Positions 1 to 8,623 of a stretch of 57,152 nt of DNA are shown in pieces; the stretch's first letter is position 1, and the number at the start of each line of letters is the position of its first letter. Source of the stretch: Lachnospiraceae bacterium (GTDB lineage: Bacteria > Bacillota > Clostridia > Lachnospirales > Lachnospiraceae); contig JAEEOQ010000113.1 of NCBI GenBank assembly GCA_016284355.1, forward strand, positions 1-57,152. The letters run 5' to 3'. Position numbers and translations under genes: made by a program. The notes beneath the pieces are model-generated. The model had not been told where the DNA came from, did no database searches, and saw only the letters and a list, made by a program, of their open reading frames with translations.

Positions 1-503
1 ATTCTGTTTTCTTCGACCTTATCGGCTCCAAAAAACGTAATAGTGTCTTTGAAAATATCGTACTCAAAATAGACCCCATCCTGTAATTCGGAAAGGATAC
101 GATATTTTTCTTCTGCTTTTTTAAGGTCTGCTCTGAGCGAATCAACAAGTCCGGTAGCACCGCCCTTTGCCGATACGTCGACACATACACATCTGATAAC
201 ATCGCCGTATACAACGTGGGTTGTAAACATACCATACATAAAGACATCGGCTCTGCCACCGTCTTTTTTCAAGATGCGGAATGAAGTCTCAAAGTACTCA
301 CCCTGAAACTTAGATCTGTTATACGCCAGCGGAAACTTTTCAAAATCATCAACATATATAAGGTAGGAAAGCTTATTTTGAAACTGCTCTCCCATTTCCG
401 CAGCGGAGTAACCGGTTAATCCCAGAATCCCCTCATCTGTCTCCAGTATAGTGCCATCCATGGCAAGGATCAGATTAGCTCTAATTGCTTCGATACAATC
501 CAT
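1..503 (-). CDS. PAS-domain signalling protein, N-terminal part (gene runs off the left edge)
   Basis: The first 167 codons of a gene read leftward; the C-terminal part lies outside the window. The start ATG at 501-503 has GGAG seven bases upstream. Residues about 10-110 resemble a PAS sensor: a short N-terminal segment with MDGTILETDEGILGLTGYS, then a core with DDFEKF, and a FRILKKDGG strand typical of PAS folds. A linker (about 115-135) leads into what looks like a second PAS start (EEKYRILSELQDGVYFEYD). Tandem PAS of this style commonly precede GGDEF, EAL or histidine-kinase output domains, but the output domain is not visible, so the function stays at signal sensing. No membrane segment is seen in the visible part. 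Confidence 0.7.
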   Translation of the reverse strand, partial: MDCIEAIRANLILAMDGTILETDEGILGLTGYSAAEMGEQFQNKLSYLIYVDDFEKFPLAYNRSKFQGEYFETSFRILKKDGGRADVFMYGMFTTHVVYGDVIRCVCVDVSAKGGATGLVDSLRADLKKAEEKYRILSELQDGVYFEYDIFKDTITFFGADKVEENR

Positions 504-725
504 TATAGTCTCCAAGTTCTTCTAAACTATCTTTTGATAGTTTCTACATACTATTAATTTTAGCATAAGTGAATTACCATTACAATTAAAATTGCAAATT
601 TTCTTTATGTAAAATTCACAAAAGTTATGTGAACGGCGATTCACGAACGCTTTGCCTCCATGCACGAAACATATATCGGTTACAGAAGTGCTATTCTTTA
701 CAATTTATTTTAATAATTTTTAACC

Positions 726-754
726 TTTACTTTTGTAGTCCCATCCTTTATAAT
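726..754 (+). promoter_or_regulatory. Promoter of the tRNA-Thr gene
   Basis: A TTTACT -35 box at 726-731 and a perfect TATAAT -10 box at 749-754 are separated by 17 bases. The tRNA begins 11 bases downstream, which fits a sigma-A type promoter for a stable RNA. Confidence 0.75.
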
Positions 755-764
755 ATACTTCGTT

Positions 765-837
765 GCCGGAATAGCTCAGTCGGTAGAGCACTTCACTCGT
801 AATGAAGGGGTCGTCAGTTCGAGTCTGATTTCCGGCT
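765..837 (+). tRNA. tRNA-Thr (anticodon CGT)
   Basis: A 73-base cloverleaf. Acceptor arms GCCGGAA and TTCCGGC pair fully; the D arm is GCTC/GAGC; the anticodon arm is CTTCA/TGAAG with a CTCGTAA loop giving anticodon CGT at 798-800; the T arm is GTCAG/CTGAT with the standard TTCGAGT loop. The discriminator base is T and the CCA end is not encoded. It would read ACG threonine codons. It is a single gene with its own promoter, followed by a strong hairpin terminator. Confidence 0.95.
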
Positions 838-852
838 TCTTTTTTATCTATA

Positions 853-899
853 AAAAAGGCATATCTTTTTACCGCTTTGGTAAAAAGATATGCCTTTTT
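853..899. terminator. Bidirectional terminator between tRNA-Thr and the HD gene
   Basis: A 21-base-pair perfect hairpin whose arms read AAAAAGGCATATCTTTTTAC and its complement, with a GCTTT loop and T-rich flanks on both strands. It can stop transcription from the tRNA on the plus strand and from the DegV-HD operon on the minus strand. Confidence 0.85.
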
Positions 900-915
900 G
901 TTTTAAATAAAATTA

Positions 916-1410
916 TTAATCTCTTACTTCGTACATTCTTCTGCAGATCCTCTTTCCTGTAGTGGTACGGAAGATCCTTTCATATACGCTTCTGCAGGCA
1001 GGTGCGTCCATGTGTCTTTCATACATATTTACAAGAAAATCGGCTTCTATAAGGATCTGATAATCCATTCCGTCAATATCGTGGTATGTATGGTGATGTG
1101 CCACAAGATAACAAACTCTGTCTATAACATTCTCTTCATAATCTAAAGAAGAAAGCAGTTCTCTTGCGAGCTCCGGTCCCATCTCTTCCTGATGCGCTCC
1201 GCTGTCATCTCCGTACTTTTCCTCGCTTGCTTTGATACCGATGTCATGTACCAAAGCCGCAGTGTAAAGGATATCAGATAATTCTTTTGAGATCCCTTCA
1301 CCCTCACCTATAAGTCTTGCAAACTCATAAACTTTAAGAAAATGCTGGATCCTGTGAGCATTGTACTTGTCATGTTCCATCATCTTCATAATAAGTCCGG
1401 TATGGTCCAT
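916..1410 (-). CDS. HD-domain hydrolase
   Basis: A 164-residue cytoplasmic HD-superfamily metal-dependent phosphohydrolase. Visible metal ligands are the early His (RIQHFLK), the HD doublet in LVHDIG (about residue 56) and His residues in LVAHHHTYHD. The family cleaves phosphomonoesters or phosphodiesters of nucleotides; the substrate here is unknown. The start at 1408-1410 is chosen because AAGGAGG lies just upstream; a longer upstream reading would run into the preceding gene. It follows the degV gene by 13 bases and is almost surely co-transcribed with it, ending at the shared terminator. Confidence 0.85.
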   Translation of the reverse strand: MDHTGLIMKMMEHDKYNAHRIQHFLKVYEFARLIGEGEGISKELSDILYTAALVHDIGIKASEEKYGDDSGAHQEEMGPELARELLSSLDYEENVIDRVCYLVAHHHTYHDIDGMDYQILIEADFLVNMYERHMDAPACRSVYERIFRTTTGKRICRRMYEVRD

Positions 1411-1423
1411 AAATAACGCCTCC

Positions 1424-2293
1424 TTATCTGGAAGTACCCATGTGGAAAAGAGCAATTGTACCCGGGCCTGCATGAGCACCGATGGTAGGGCTTATGATAT
1501 TGATAAGGAAACTGTCAATACCAAATCTGCTCTTAACCTGATCTGCCACAAACTTAGCGTCCTCTTCGGAATCGCCGTGGCTTATAAATACGATATCATT
1601 TTCAAGGTCACAGCCCTTTATTGCTTCTTCCATGTTATCCACAAGAGTAATAAGGGATTTCTTACGACCTCTTACATTGCAAAGAGGGATAAGATGACCT
1701 TCGTTGTCTACATGAAGCACAGGTTTAACATTTACAAGAGTTCCGATAACTGCTACAGTCTTAGAAACTCTGCCGCCTCTTTGAAGATTGAAAAGATCGT
1801 CTACTGTAAACTGATGGCAAACGTTTAATTTGTGATCTTCACACCATTTGCCGTTCTCTTCCACACTCATTCCCGCCTTGCGGTTGCAAACAGCCTTATG
1901 AACAAGAAGACCTTCACCAAGGGATGCGCAAAGAGAATCAACTACGATTATCTTTCTTTCAGGATACTTGTCATCAAGCTCGTTCTTTGCGATCATGGCG
2001 CTGTTGTAGCTTGTAGAAAGACCTGATGAAAATGCTATATGTAAAATATCTTTGCCTTCCTTTAAATAGCCTTCAAAAACCTCAAGAGCATCCTCAGGAT
2101 TGCAGGCATTGGTGGTAGGCATCTTTTTAGCCCTCATCAACGCATAAAATTCTTTAAGATCAAGATTCTTTTCTTTTCCATATGTAACCCCGTCAATAGT
2201 GTATCCCAGTTTTAGTGTCTTGATACCGTTTTCAGCGAGGTAACTTTCGGGAAGGTCGCTGGTGGTATCTGTAGTAATAACATATTCTGCCAT
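1424..2293 (-). CDS. DegV family fatty-acid-binding protein (FakB-like)
   Basis: A full-length 289-residue DegV protein. Family members bind a fatty acid in a pocket between two domains and present it to the kinase FakA for phosphorylation, feeding exogenous fatty acids into phospholipid synthesis. The N-terminal ITTDTTSDLPESYL strand-loop, the FSSGLSTSYNSA motif (about residues 87-98) and the C-terminal GAHAGPGTIALF motif are characteristic. The start has GGAGGA eight bases upstream. It is the first gene of a two-gene unit with the HD hydrolase. A second, divergently transcribed DegV gene is adjacent, suggesting paralogues with different fatty-acid preference (inference). Confidence 0.92.
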   Translation of the reverse strand: MAEYVITTDTTSDLPESYLAENGIKTLKLGYTIDGVTYGKEKNLDLKEFYALMRAKKMPTTNACNPEDALEVFEGYLKEGKDILHIAFSSGLSTSYNSAMIAKNELDDKYPERKIIVVDSLCASLGEGLLVHKAVCNRKAGMSVEENGKWCEDHKLNVCHQFTVDDLFNLQRGGRVSKTVAVIGTLVNVKPVLHVDNEGHLIPLCNVRGRKKSLITLVDNMEEAIKGCDLENDIVFISHGDSEEDAKFVADQVKSRFGIDSFLINIISPTIGAHAGPGTIALFHMGTSR

Positions 2294-2440
2294 TGTTTTC
2301 CTCCAAAAACAAGATTTGAAAAAGCAAGTTTTCCATACAATTATATTGAACTATTTGCCCTCAAAATGCAAGCATATATTTGCCAAAAGCCGCGAGTTTG
2401 TATAACTTTAACAATAAATGTTAACTTTTTGTAAAATGGG

Positions 2441-2469
2441 TTTACAAGCCCAGATATATCTGTTATTAT
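2441..2469 (+). promoter_or_regulatory. Promoter of the second DegV gene
   Basis: TTTACA at 2441-2446 and TATTAT at 2464-2469 with a 17-base spacer. The start codon is about 75 bases downstream; the leader holds a small ATCAAAA/TTTTGAT hairpin at 2501-2518. Confidence 0.6.
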
Positions 2470-2547
2470 AAGGGGAGTTACGCAAGAGGTAACAATTGCT
2501 ATCAAAAGTAGTTTTGATTACTACATAGAAAAAGGATGTGGAAAAGT

Positions 2548-3414
2548 ATGTCTTATGTTATTATCGGAGACAGTTGCACTGATCTCACAGATGAATTAAA
2601 AAGCATGCCGAATATCTTCTCGGCTCCTCTTACTCTTGAAATTGAAGGCAAGACTATTATAGATGACGAGACTTTTGACCAGCTTTCTTTTATTGAGACG
2701 GTAAAAAACAGCAAGGATTATCCAAAATCAGCCTGTCCTTCCCCGGAAGCTTTTATGAAGCACTTTGATAAGGCGGACGAGGTTTATGTGGTAACCTTAA
2801 GCGGTGCTCTTTCAGGCTCTTACGGAAGCGCTGTGCTTGCGCGCAACCTTTACCTTGAAGATCACCCTGACGCCAAGATCCACGTATTTGACTCCTGCTC
2901 GGCTTCAGTCGGTCAGACTCTTATCGTTATGAAGATAATAGAGTGCAAAGAAGCAGGCAAGTCCTTTGAAGAAACAGTTGAGATCGCTGAAAAATACAGA
3001 GAAAGAAAGCAGACAAGATTTATCCTTGATACACTTGAGACCTTCCGCAAGAACGGACGTATCAACAACCTTGCTTTCCTTGTTATAAGCACCCTTAACA
3101 TAAAGCCTATTATGATGGGAACGGTTGAAGGAAAGATAGACCGTTTAGATCAGGCCAGAGGTACAAACAAGTCTATAAAGCTTATGGCAGAGCACATAGC
3201 AAAAGAGATGAAAGAAGCTGCTGCTTCAAGTAATCCTGACGATCACCCTGAAAACAGGATCCTTGGTATCTCTCACTGCAACACACCTGAGCGTGCCGAG
3301 CTTGCTAAAAATGCCATTTCGGCCCTTGTACATTTTAAAGACATTATCGTTGTCAATATGGGCGGCGTAAGTACCACCTATGCAAATGACGGCGGAATAA
3401 TCGTGGCATATTGA
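2548..3414 (+). CDS. DegV family fatty-acid-binding protein (FakB-like), second copy
   Basis: A 288-residue DegV-fold protein, paralogous to the gene divergent from it. It shows the N-terminal IIGDSCTDLTDELK motif, TLSGALSGSYGSAV (about residues 80-93) and a C-terminal segment in which the usual glycine/histidine motif is replaced by NMGGVSTTYANDGG, so the lipid-binding end differs from its neighbour. I chose the ATG at 2548 rather than 2536 because AGGATG sits too close to the first ATG, and family members start with this M-S-Y-V-I-I sequence. Monocistronic, with its own promoter and terminator. Confidence 0.9.
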   Translation: MSYVIIGDSCTDLTDELKSMPNIFSAPLTLEIEGKTIIDDETFDQLSFIETVKNSKDYPKSACPSPEAFMKHFDKADEVYVVTLSGALSGSYGSAVLARNLYLEDHPDAKIHVFDSCSASVGQTLIVMKIIECKEAGKSFEETVEIAEKYRERKQTRFILDTLETFRKNGRINNLAFLVISTLNIKPIMMGTVEGKIDRLDQARGTNKSIKLMAEHIAKEMKEAAASSNPDDHPENRILGISHCNTPERAELAKNAISALVHFKDIIVVNMGGVSTTYANDGGIIVAY

Positions 3415-3482
3415 TTAAGGAAGTTCCGCTCTTTGCAAGAAAGCAAGAATAAGAACGTGAAGCTTTCTTGCAAATCCGGAAC

Positions 3483-3534
3483 AAAGATACCCCTAAGCTT
3501 TAAACTTTGTGGTTTAAAGCAAAGGGGTATCTTT
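3483..3534. terminator. Bidirectional terminator between degV and the ABC-F gene
   Basis: A long interrupted hairpin: AAAGATACCCCT pairs with AGGGGTATCTTT and GCTTTAAAC with GTTTAAAGC, with AA/AA internal loops. A T-run follows on the plus strand and an A/T tract on the minus strand. The convergent ABC-F stop codon lies at its edge. Confidence 0.85.
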
Positions 3535-5354
3535 TACTGCGCGTCTATCTTCTCTTTTAACTCGTTAAGATATTCCCATCTTTCCATCTTAAAGTCAAGT
3601 TTTTCTTCAAGTTCGTTCTTTTCTAAAGTGAGCCTGTTAAGCTTTCCGTAATCAGACGCATTTTTTATTATCTCTTCGTCAAGCTCTGATATACGTTTTT
3701 CAAGTTTTTCTATCTCATCATCGATAGTCTCAAATTCCTTGCTTTCTGCATAAGTAAACTTAAGCTTCTTGTTGCGGTTTTCCTTCATGCTGTCATAATC
3801 CTGTTTGCCGCTGCCGGGCATCTTTACTTCTGAACTGCCCGCACTAAACAGACCAAGCACAGCTCCGCTCTTTGCGTAGTAATCAGAATAGCCGCCCTCA
3901 TATTTTCTTACAAGGTGTTTTCCGCCTTCTTCTTCAAAGGCAAATATACGCGCAGCCACACGGTCAAGGAAGTATCTGTCGTGGGATACGGTAATGACTA
4001 TGCCGTTAAAGGTGTCAAGATAGTCTTCAAGTATTGAAAGAGTCTTGATATCAAGGTCGTTTGTAGGCTCGTCAAGTATAAGTACATTCGGAGCTCCCAT
4101 AAGGATATGTAAAAGTCCAAGCCTTCGTCTTTCTCCTCCTGAGAGCTTTTCTATAGGTTCGTACTGGATACCGCCCTCAAAAAGGAATCTTTCAAGCATC
4201 TTTGCCGCCGTAACATGGCCTTCGTCAGTTACTATGTACTCAGCTATATCCTTTACGGAATCTATAACTCTTTGTTTTCCGTCAAATTCCTCGTTTTCCT
4301 GAGAAAAATAACCGATCTTTACGGTCTGACCAATAGTGATGCTTCCGGCATCCGGCGTTATCTGTCCTATTATGGTCTTTAAAAGTGTCGACTTTCCGCA
4401 TCCGTTGTGGCCTACTATTCCGACTCTGTCGCCCTTTACAAAAGAATAAGAAAAATCTTCAAAGAGTTTTTTATCGCCAAAGCTCTTTGAAATGCCGTTT
4501 ATCTCTATTATGGTCCTGCCAAGCCTGCTGCTTACGCTTCCCATAACAAGCTCTGTCTCTTTTTCCGGCCTTTCCCTGTTTGCAAGTTCATTAAAACGGT
4601 CAATGTGGGCCTTTTGCTTAGTGGACCTTGCTCTTGCGCCCCGCATCATCCATTCAAGGTCTTTCCTGTAAAGCGTCGCAAGCTTACGTTCTGTGGCAAG
4701 AGCCATTTCCTCTCGCTCAGCCTTAAGCTCTAAGAATTTCTCGTAGCCACCCTGATAAGAGTAAAGCTTTCCCTTATCAAGCTCGATTATCCTGTTTGTC
4801 ACGCTGTCAAGAAAATATCTGTCGTGGGTGATCATAACAAGAGCAGATCTAAGGCTCTTAAGATAGCCTTCAAGCCACTCACTCATATAGCTGTCAAGGT
4901 GGTTTGTAGGCTCGTCAAGTATAAGTATATCTGCATCTGCAAGAAGAGCGCGTACAAGTGAAGCCCTTTTCCTCTGGCCTCCTGAAAGGATAGAAGGTTT
5001 TCCGTCAGGGTCTTCTATGCCAAGCTTCAGAAGCATGCTCCTTGCTTCCCCTTCCATATTCCAGTTCTCTTTTTTGGGCTTTTTATCTTTAATAACATTT
5101 TGCAAAACGGAAAGTCCATCATCAAACACCGGATTTTGAGGAAGGTATTCGATGGTAACGTTATTACCCTTTGTTACCTTGCCGCTATCAGGCGAAAGCT
5201 CCCCCGCCAGCACTTTTAAAAGTGTGGATTTTCCGGTTCCGTTAACTCCGATAAGCCCGATACGGTCGGTATCTGATATTCCGAGGCTCACATCTTCAAA
5301 AAGCACTTTTTCCGTAAATGATCTGCTGATATTTTCAGCGGTTAATAGATTCAT
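3534..5354 (-). CDS. ABC-F family ATPase (Uup-like)
   Basis: A 606-residue soluble protein with two ABC ATPase domains and no membrane segments, the hallmark of ABC-F translation factors. Walker A motifs GVNGTGKST (about residue 36) and GHNGCGKST (about 324), signature motifs LSGGQRKR and LSGGERRR, and Walker B/EPTN segments (ILDEPTNHLD, ILDEPTNDLD) are intact. The inter-domain linker carries the WMMRGARARSTKQKA segment typical of the family. The C-terminus (about 530-606) is a charged coiled coil, as in Uup. ABC-F proteins act at the ribosomal E-site; some give antibiotic resistance, but the Uup-like tail points to a housekeeping role. The ATG at 5352-5354 follows AAGGAG. Confidence 0.9.
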   Translation of the reverse strand: MNLLTAENISRSFTEKVLFEDVSLGISDTDRIGLIGVNGTGKSTLLKVLAGELSPDSGKVTKGNNVTIEYLPQNPVFDDGLSVLQNVIKDKKPKKENWNMEGEARSMLLKLGIEDPDGKPSILSGGQRKRASLVRALLADADILILDEPTNHLDSYMSEWLEGYLKSLRSALVMITHDRYFLDSVTNRIIELDKGKLYSYQGGYEKFLELKAEREEMALATERKLATLYRKDLEWMMRGARARSTKQKAHIDRFNELANRERPEKETELVMGSVSSRLGRTIIEINGISKSFGDKKLFEDFSYSFVKGDRVGIVGHNGCGKSTLLKTIIGQITPDAGSITIGQTVKIGYFSQENEEFDGKQRVIDSVKDIAEYIVTDEGHVTAAKMLERFLFEGGIQYEPIEKLSGGERRRLGLLHILMGAPNVLILDEPTNDLDIKTLSILEDYLDTFNGIVITVSHDRYFLDRVAARIFAFEEEGGKHLVRKYEGGYSDYYAKSGAVLGLFSAGSSEVKMPGSGKQDYDSMKENRNKKLKFTYAESKEFETIDDEIEKLEKRISELDEEIIKNASDYGKLNRLTLEKNELEEKLDFKMERWEYLNELKEKIDAQ

Positions 5355-5379
5355 CAAAAAACTCCTTAACAAAATAAGA

Positions 5380-5400
5380 GGGCCGTAAACAATGCGGCCC
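5380..5400 (-). terminator. Possible terminator after the kinase-like gene
   Basis: GGGCCG and CGGCCC arms with a nine-base loop lie between the stop of the cytidylate-kinase-like gene and the start of the ABC-F gene. The following T tract on the minus strand is weak, so read-through into the ABC-F gene is possible. Confidence 0.5.
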
Positions 5401-5412
5401 CCTTTTGATCGT

Positions 5413-6048
5413 TTATTTTATAATGTCGTCTCCAAGCCTTATCTTAAGATATGCTTTGGTGATCTCTACGCACTTTTCAAAGCCAAGATCCGCGCTGTTA
5501 AGGCACAGGTCATAGTTTCCTGCATTATCCCATTCACGGCCGGTATAATACCTGTAGTAATCGGCTCTGAACTTGTCTGTGGTTATAACCTTCTTTTCAA
5601 GTTCTTTTGCGCTGCCGCTCATCATCCCCTGCAGTCTCTTGACACAGTCTGGAAGAGAAGCATGAACATAGATCTTTATAACATTATCATAATCTTTAAG
5701 AACATAATCGGCACAGCGACCTACGATAACGCAGCTTTCTCCGCTCTCGGCAAGATCTCTTATAACCTTGCTCTGAAGATTAAAAAGGTTGTCGTTTGAA
5801 ATATAATCGTCGCTGTCAGGCTTTATATCCTCGCCTTTATATTCTTTCTTAAATAGCTTAAACAGCGGATTCTGCTTGACTCTTTCATCTGCTTTTACAA
5901 AAAGCTCTTCGTTTATACCGCTGTTGTCTGACGCCAGTCGCATAAGTTCTCTGTCATAATAATGTATTCCGAGATCTTCTGCAAGCATTTTTCCAACAGT
6001 TTTTCCGCCGCTGCCATATCCTCTGGCTATAGTTATAACGTAACCCAT
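5413..6048 (-). CDS. Cytidylate kinase-like family protein
   Basis: A 211-residue P-loop protein of the cytidylate-kinase-like group. The N-terminal ITIARGYGSGGKTVG is the family's degenerate phosphate-binding loop, followed by YYDREL, a lid-like charged region (about 60-95), SCVIVGRCADYVL (about 108-120) and a C-terminal Tyr-rich tail. Proteins of this group are annotated as kinases but the substrate is generally unproven; true Cmk enzymes are somewhat different in sequence. RBS GGAGG precedes the ATG. It sits 20 bases behind livF and is probably co-transcribed with the amino-acid importer, a link I cannot explain from sequence. Confidence 0.8.
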   Translation of the reverse strand: MGYVITIARGYGSGGKTVGKMLAEDLGIHYYDRELMRLASDNSGINEELFVKADERVKQNPLFKLFKKEYKGEDIKPDSDDYISNDNLFNLQSKVIRDLAESGESCVIVGRCADYVLKDYDNVIKIYVHASLPDCVKRLQGMMSGSAKELEKKVITTDKFRADYYRYYTGREWDNAGNYDLCLNSADLGFEKCVEITKAYLKIRLGDDIIK

Positions 6049-6068
6049 AACTTTCCTCCAAATCCTGT

Positions 6069-6779
6069 CTATTCTCCAAGATAAGCGCTCTTAACCTTAG
6101 GATCGTTCATCATATCGGAAGCTTTTCCGGAAAGTGCGATGCTTCCTGTTTCAAGCACGTAGGCTCTATCTGCGATCTCAAGGCTCTTTTTGGCATTTTG
6201 CTCTACAAGAAGAACCGTAGTGCCACTCTCGCTTATCACTCTTATTATATCAAATATTTCAGAAACGAGAAGAGGTGAAAGTCCCATTGACGGCTCATCA
6301 AGCAAAATGATCTTCGGATGGCTCATAAGCGCTCTGCCCATGGCAAGCATCTGCTGCTCACCGCCTGATAATGTTCCCGCTATCTGATTCTTTCTTTCTT
6401 CAAGCCTTGGGAATCGCTTATAAACCGTTCTTAACGACTCTTCTATCTCATTTTTGTCTTTTCTTGTGTATGCACCAAGCTTAAGGTTTTCATAAACCGA
6501 AAGCTGCGAAAATACTCGTCTTCCTTCCGGAACATGAGCCATACCAAGAGAAACTATCTTATGCGCCGGTGTCTTTACAAGGTCTGTTCCTTCAAATTCA
6601 ATACTTCCGCTCTTTGGAGTAAGAAGCCCTGTAATGGTGTGAAGGATGGTTGTTTTGCCGGCTCCGTTTGCACCAAGAAGTGCAATTACCTCTCCCTGCT
6701 CAACTTCAAAGGAGACATCTTTTATGGCGTGTATCACGCCGTAATATACATTCAGATCTTTAACTGTTAACATTGCCAT
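6069..6779 (-). CDS. livF: Branched-chain amino-acid ABC transporter, ATPase LivF
   Basis: A 236-residue ABC ATPase, the normal LivF size. Walker A GANGAGKTT (about residue 37), Q-loop region, signature LSGGEQQM and Walker B IILLDEPSMGLSP are present; the SMGLSP after Walker B is typical for LivF. It works as a heterodimer with LivG on the cytoplasmic face of LivHM. The start follows AGGAG. It is the fifth of five consecutive liv genes and lies 12 bases behind livG. Confidence 0.95.
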   Translation of the reverse strand: MAMLTVKDLNVYYGVIHAIKDVSFEVEQGEVIALLGANGAGKTTILHTITGLLTPKSGSIEFEGTDLVKTPAHKIVSLGMAHVPEGRRVFSQLSVYENLKLGAYTRKDKNEIEESLRTVYKRFPRLEERKNQIAGTLSGGEQQMLAMGRALMSHPKIILLDEPSMGLSPLLVSEIFDIIRVISESGTTVLLVEQNAKKSLEIADRAYVLETGSIALSGKASDMMNDPKVKSAYLGE

Positions 6780-6791
6780 GATACTTCACTC

Positions 6792-7550
6792 CTATTCTCC
6801 AAGATATGCGGTGATAACCTCAGGGTTCTTTAAAACCTCGCTTGTCTCACCTTTAGCTAATTCCCGTCCGAAATTAAGAACGTAGATCTCTTCGCATATT
6901 CCGGAAACCAGTTTCATGTCATGTTCAATAAGAAGGATAGTAAGATTAAAAGTATCTCTTACAAAACGTATGGTATTCATAAGTTCTTCCGTCTCGTTTG
7001 GATTCATGCCGGCTGCCGGCTCATCAAGCAGAAGAAGTTTTGGCTCTGTTGCCATGGCTCTTGCTATCTCAAGCTTCCTTTGCTTTCCGTATGGAAGGTT
7101 TGATGCAAGGTAATCAGCCTGCCCGTCAAGCTCAAAGATCTTTAAAAGCTCCATAGCTCGCTCGTTCATGGCCTTTTCAACTTTTCTGTATTTAGGAAGT
7201 CTTAAGATACCCTCAAGCGTACTGTATTTGTACTTATTCATAAGGGCTGTCTTAACATTATCAAGAACGGTGAGCCCTTTAAAAAGTCTGATATTCTGGA
7301 AGGTTCTTGCGATACCTTCTCTGTTTATCTCGGCTGTAGTCTTACCCGTTATATCTTTTCCGCAGAGAAGTATCTTTCCGTCTGTTGGTTTATAAACCCC
7401 TGTAAGAAGGTTAAATACCGTGGTCTTGCCTGCACCGTTTGGCCCGATAAGACCGTAAAGCTGCCCCTCTTCTATCTTTACGTTAAAACCGTCTACCGCA
7501 CGAAGACCGCCAAAGGATATGCCAAGATTGGTTACTTCAAGTACTGCCAT
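6792..7550 (-). CDS. livG: Branched-chain amino-acid ABC transporter, ATPase LivG
   Basis: A 252-residue ABC ATPase with Walker A GPNGAGKTT (about residue 36), the LivG-specific RTFQNIRLF segment, signature LPYGKQRKLEIARAM and Walker B LLLLDEPAAGMNP. These deviations (LPYG signature, AAGMNP) separate LivG from LivF. The gene starts two bases after the livM stop, so translation is probably coupled. Partner of LivF in powering import. Confidence 0.95.
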   Translation of the reverse strand: MAVLEVTNLGISFGGLRAVDGFNVKIEEGQLYGLIGPNGAGKTTVFNLLTGVYKPTDGKILLCGKDITGKTTAEINREGIARTFQNIRLFKGLTVLDNVKTALMNKYKYSTLEGILRLPKYRKVEKAMNERAMELLKIFELDGQADYLASNLPYGKQRKLEIARAMATEPKLLLLDEPAAGMNPNETEELMNTIRFVRDTFNLTILLIEHDMKLVSGICEEIYVLNFGRELAKGETSEVLKNPEVITAYLGE

Positions 7551-7552
7551 AA

Positions 7553-8608
7553 CTAATCTACCTCCTTTTTAAGTCTTTTTTCTTTGAACTTCTCCACCAT
7601 CATATCTCTCCACTCTCTGCTCTTTGGTGCCCAGTTAAAGAGCATCATGGCAATAAGGACGATAGAATAGATAAGCATACGATAGTCAGAAAGACCACGC
7701 AGCATCTCAGGAAGAAGTGTAAGAAGCGCTGCCGCTATAATAGAGCCTCTAAAGGAACCCATACCGCCAAGCACCACAAATACAAGGATCATAATAGACA
7801 TATTATAGCCAAAGTTTGTAGGTGTGGCCGTAATGGTGGAAAGGTTGTGGGCATAAAGAACTCCGCCCGCTCCTGCTATAGCCGCAGAGATCACAAACGC
7901 AAGCATCTTGTATTTTGTAACATTGATACCTATGGATTCTGCTGCGATCCTGTTATCTCTTATAGACATGATCGCACGGCCGGTCCTTGAATTTACAAGG
8001 TTGTAGGAAATAACAAGTACGATAAGGATAAGCACTATACCGATAGTAAAGTTTGAAATACGAGGGATCTTTGAAATTCCCTGCGGTCCGTTTAATATCC
8101 AGGTTCCCTCTTCTCCAAGCTCTATTGTCTTAGAATTGATAAATGCAAAGCGGTACCCGCTTCCGTCCTTTGCGATATAAATATTATTAATGATATTCTT
8201 TATGATCTCGCCAAAGGCAAGGGTAACAATAGCAAGGTAGTCACCGTTAAGCCTTAATACCGGGATTCCGATAAGGAAGCCAAAAAGTGCTGCCATACAT
8301 ACTCCAACAAATAAGGCAATTATAAAAAGGATCGCTTTGTTGTGTATAAAACCCTCAAGAAACTTAGTACACAGAGCTCCCGAAAAAGCTCCCACGCACA
8401 TAAAGCCTGCATGGCCAAGGGAAAGTTCTCCAAGATAGCCAACGCATATATTAAGCCCTATAGCACAAAGAGAATAAATACAAACAGGAACAAGAACGCC
8501 TTTCATAAGAGAAGACACAAGTCCAAGTGCCATAAGAATTTCTACCACTGCGTAGCAGGCAAGTACCATACCTAAAGTTATAAGGGTCTGTTTTGTAGTC
8601 TTTTTCAT
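7553..8608 (-). CDS. livM: Branched-chain amino-acid ABC transporter, permease LivM
   Basis: A 351-residue membrane protein with about nine to ten hydrophobic segments, starting at residue 11 and ending near 325, then a basic tail (KFKEKRLKKEVD). The LSLGHAGFMCVGAF segment (about residues 64-77) and the ALAFGE/TLAFGEIIKN and GGMGSFRG motifs are LivM signatures, the last being near the ATPase-contact loop. RBS GGGGGGAA is upstream. It forms the channel with LivH. Confidence 0.94.
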   Translation of the reverse strand: MKKTTKQTLITLGMVLACYAVVEILMALGLVSSLMKGVLVPVCIYSLCAIGLNICVGYLGELSLGHAGFMCVGAFSGALCTKFLEGFIHNKAILFIIALFVGVCMAALFGFLIGIPVLRLNGDYLAIVTLAFGEIIKNIINNIYIAKDGSGYRFAFINSKTIELGEEGTWILNGPQGISKIPRISNFTIGIVLILIVLVISYNLVNSRTGRAIMSIRDNRIAAESIGINVTKYKMLAFVISAAIAGAGGVLYAHNLSTITATPTNFGYNMSIMILVFVVLGGMGSFRGSIIAAALLTLLPEMLRGLSDYRMLIYSIVLIAMMLFNWAPKSREWRDMMVEKFKEKRLKKEVD

Positions 8609-8623
8609 ATCTGGCTTCCCCCC

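Noticed and set aside
5392-5799. 135-codon plus-strand frame opposite the cytidylate-kinase-like gene
   Set aside because: Antisense shadow with no ribosome site.
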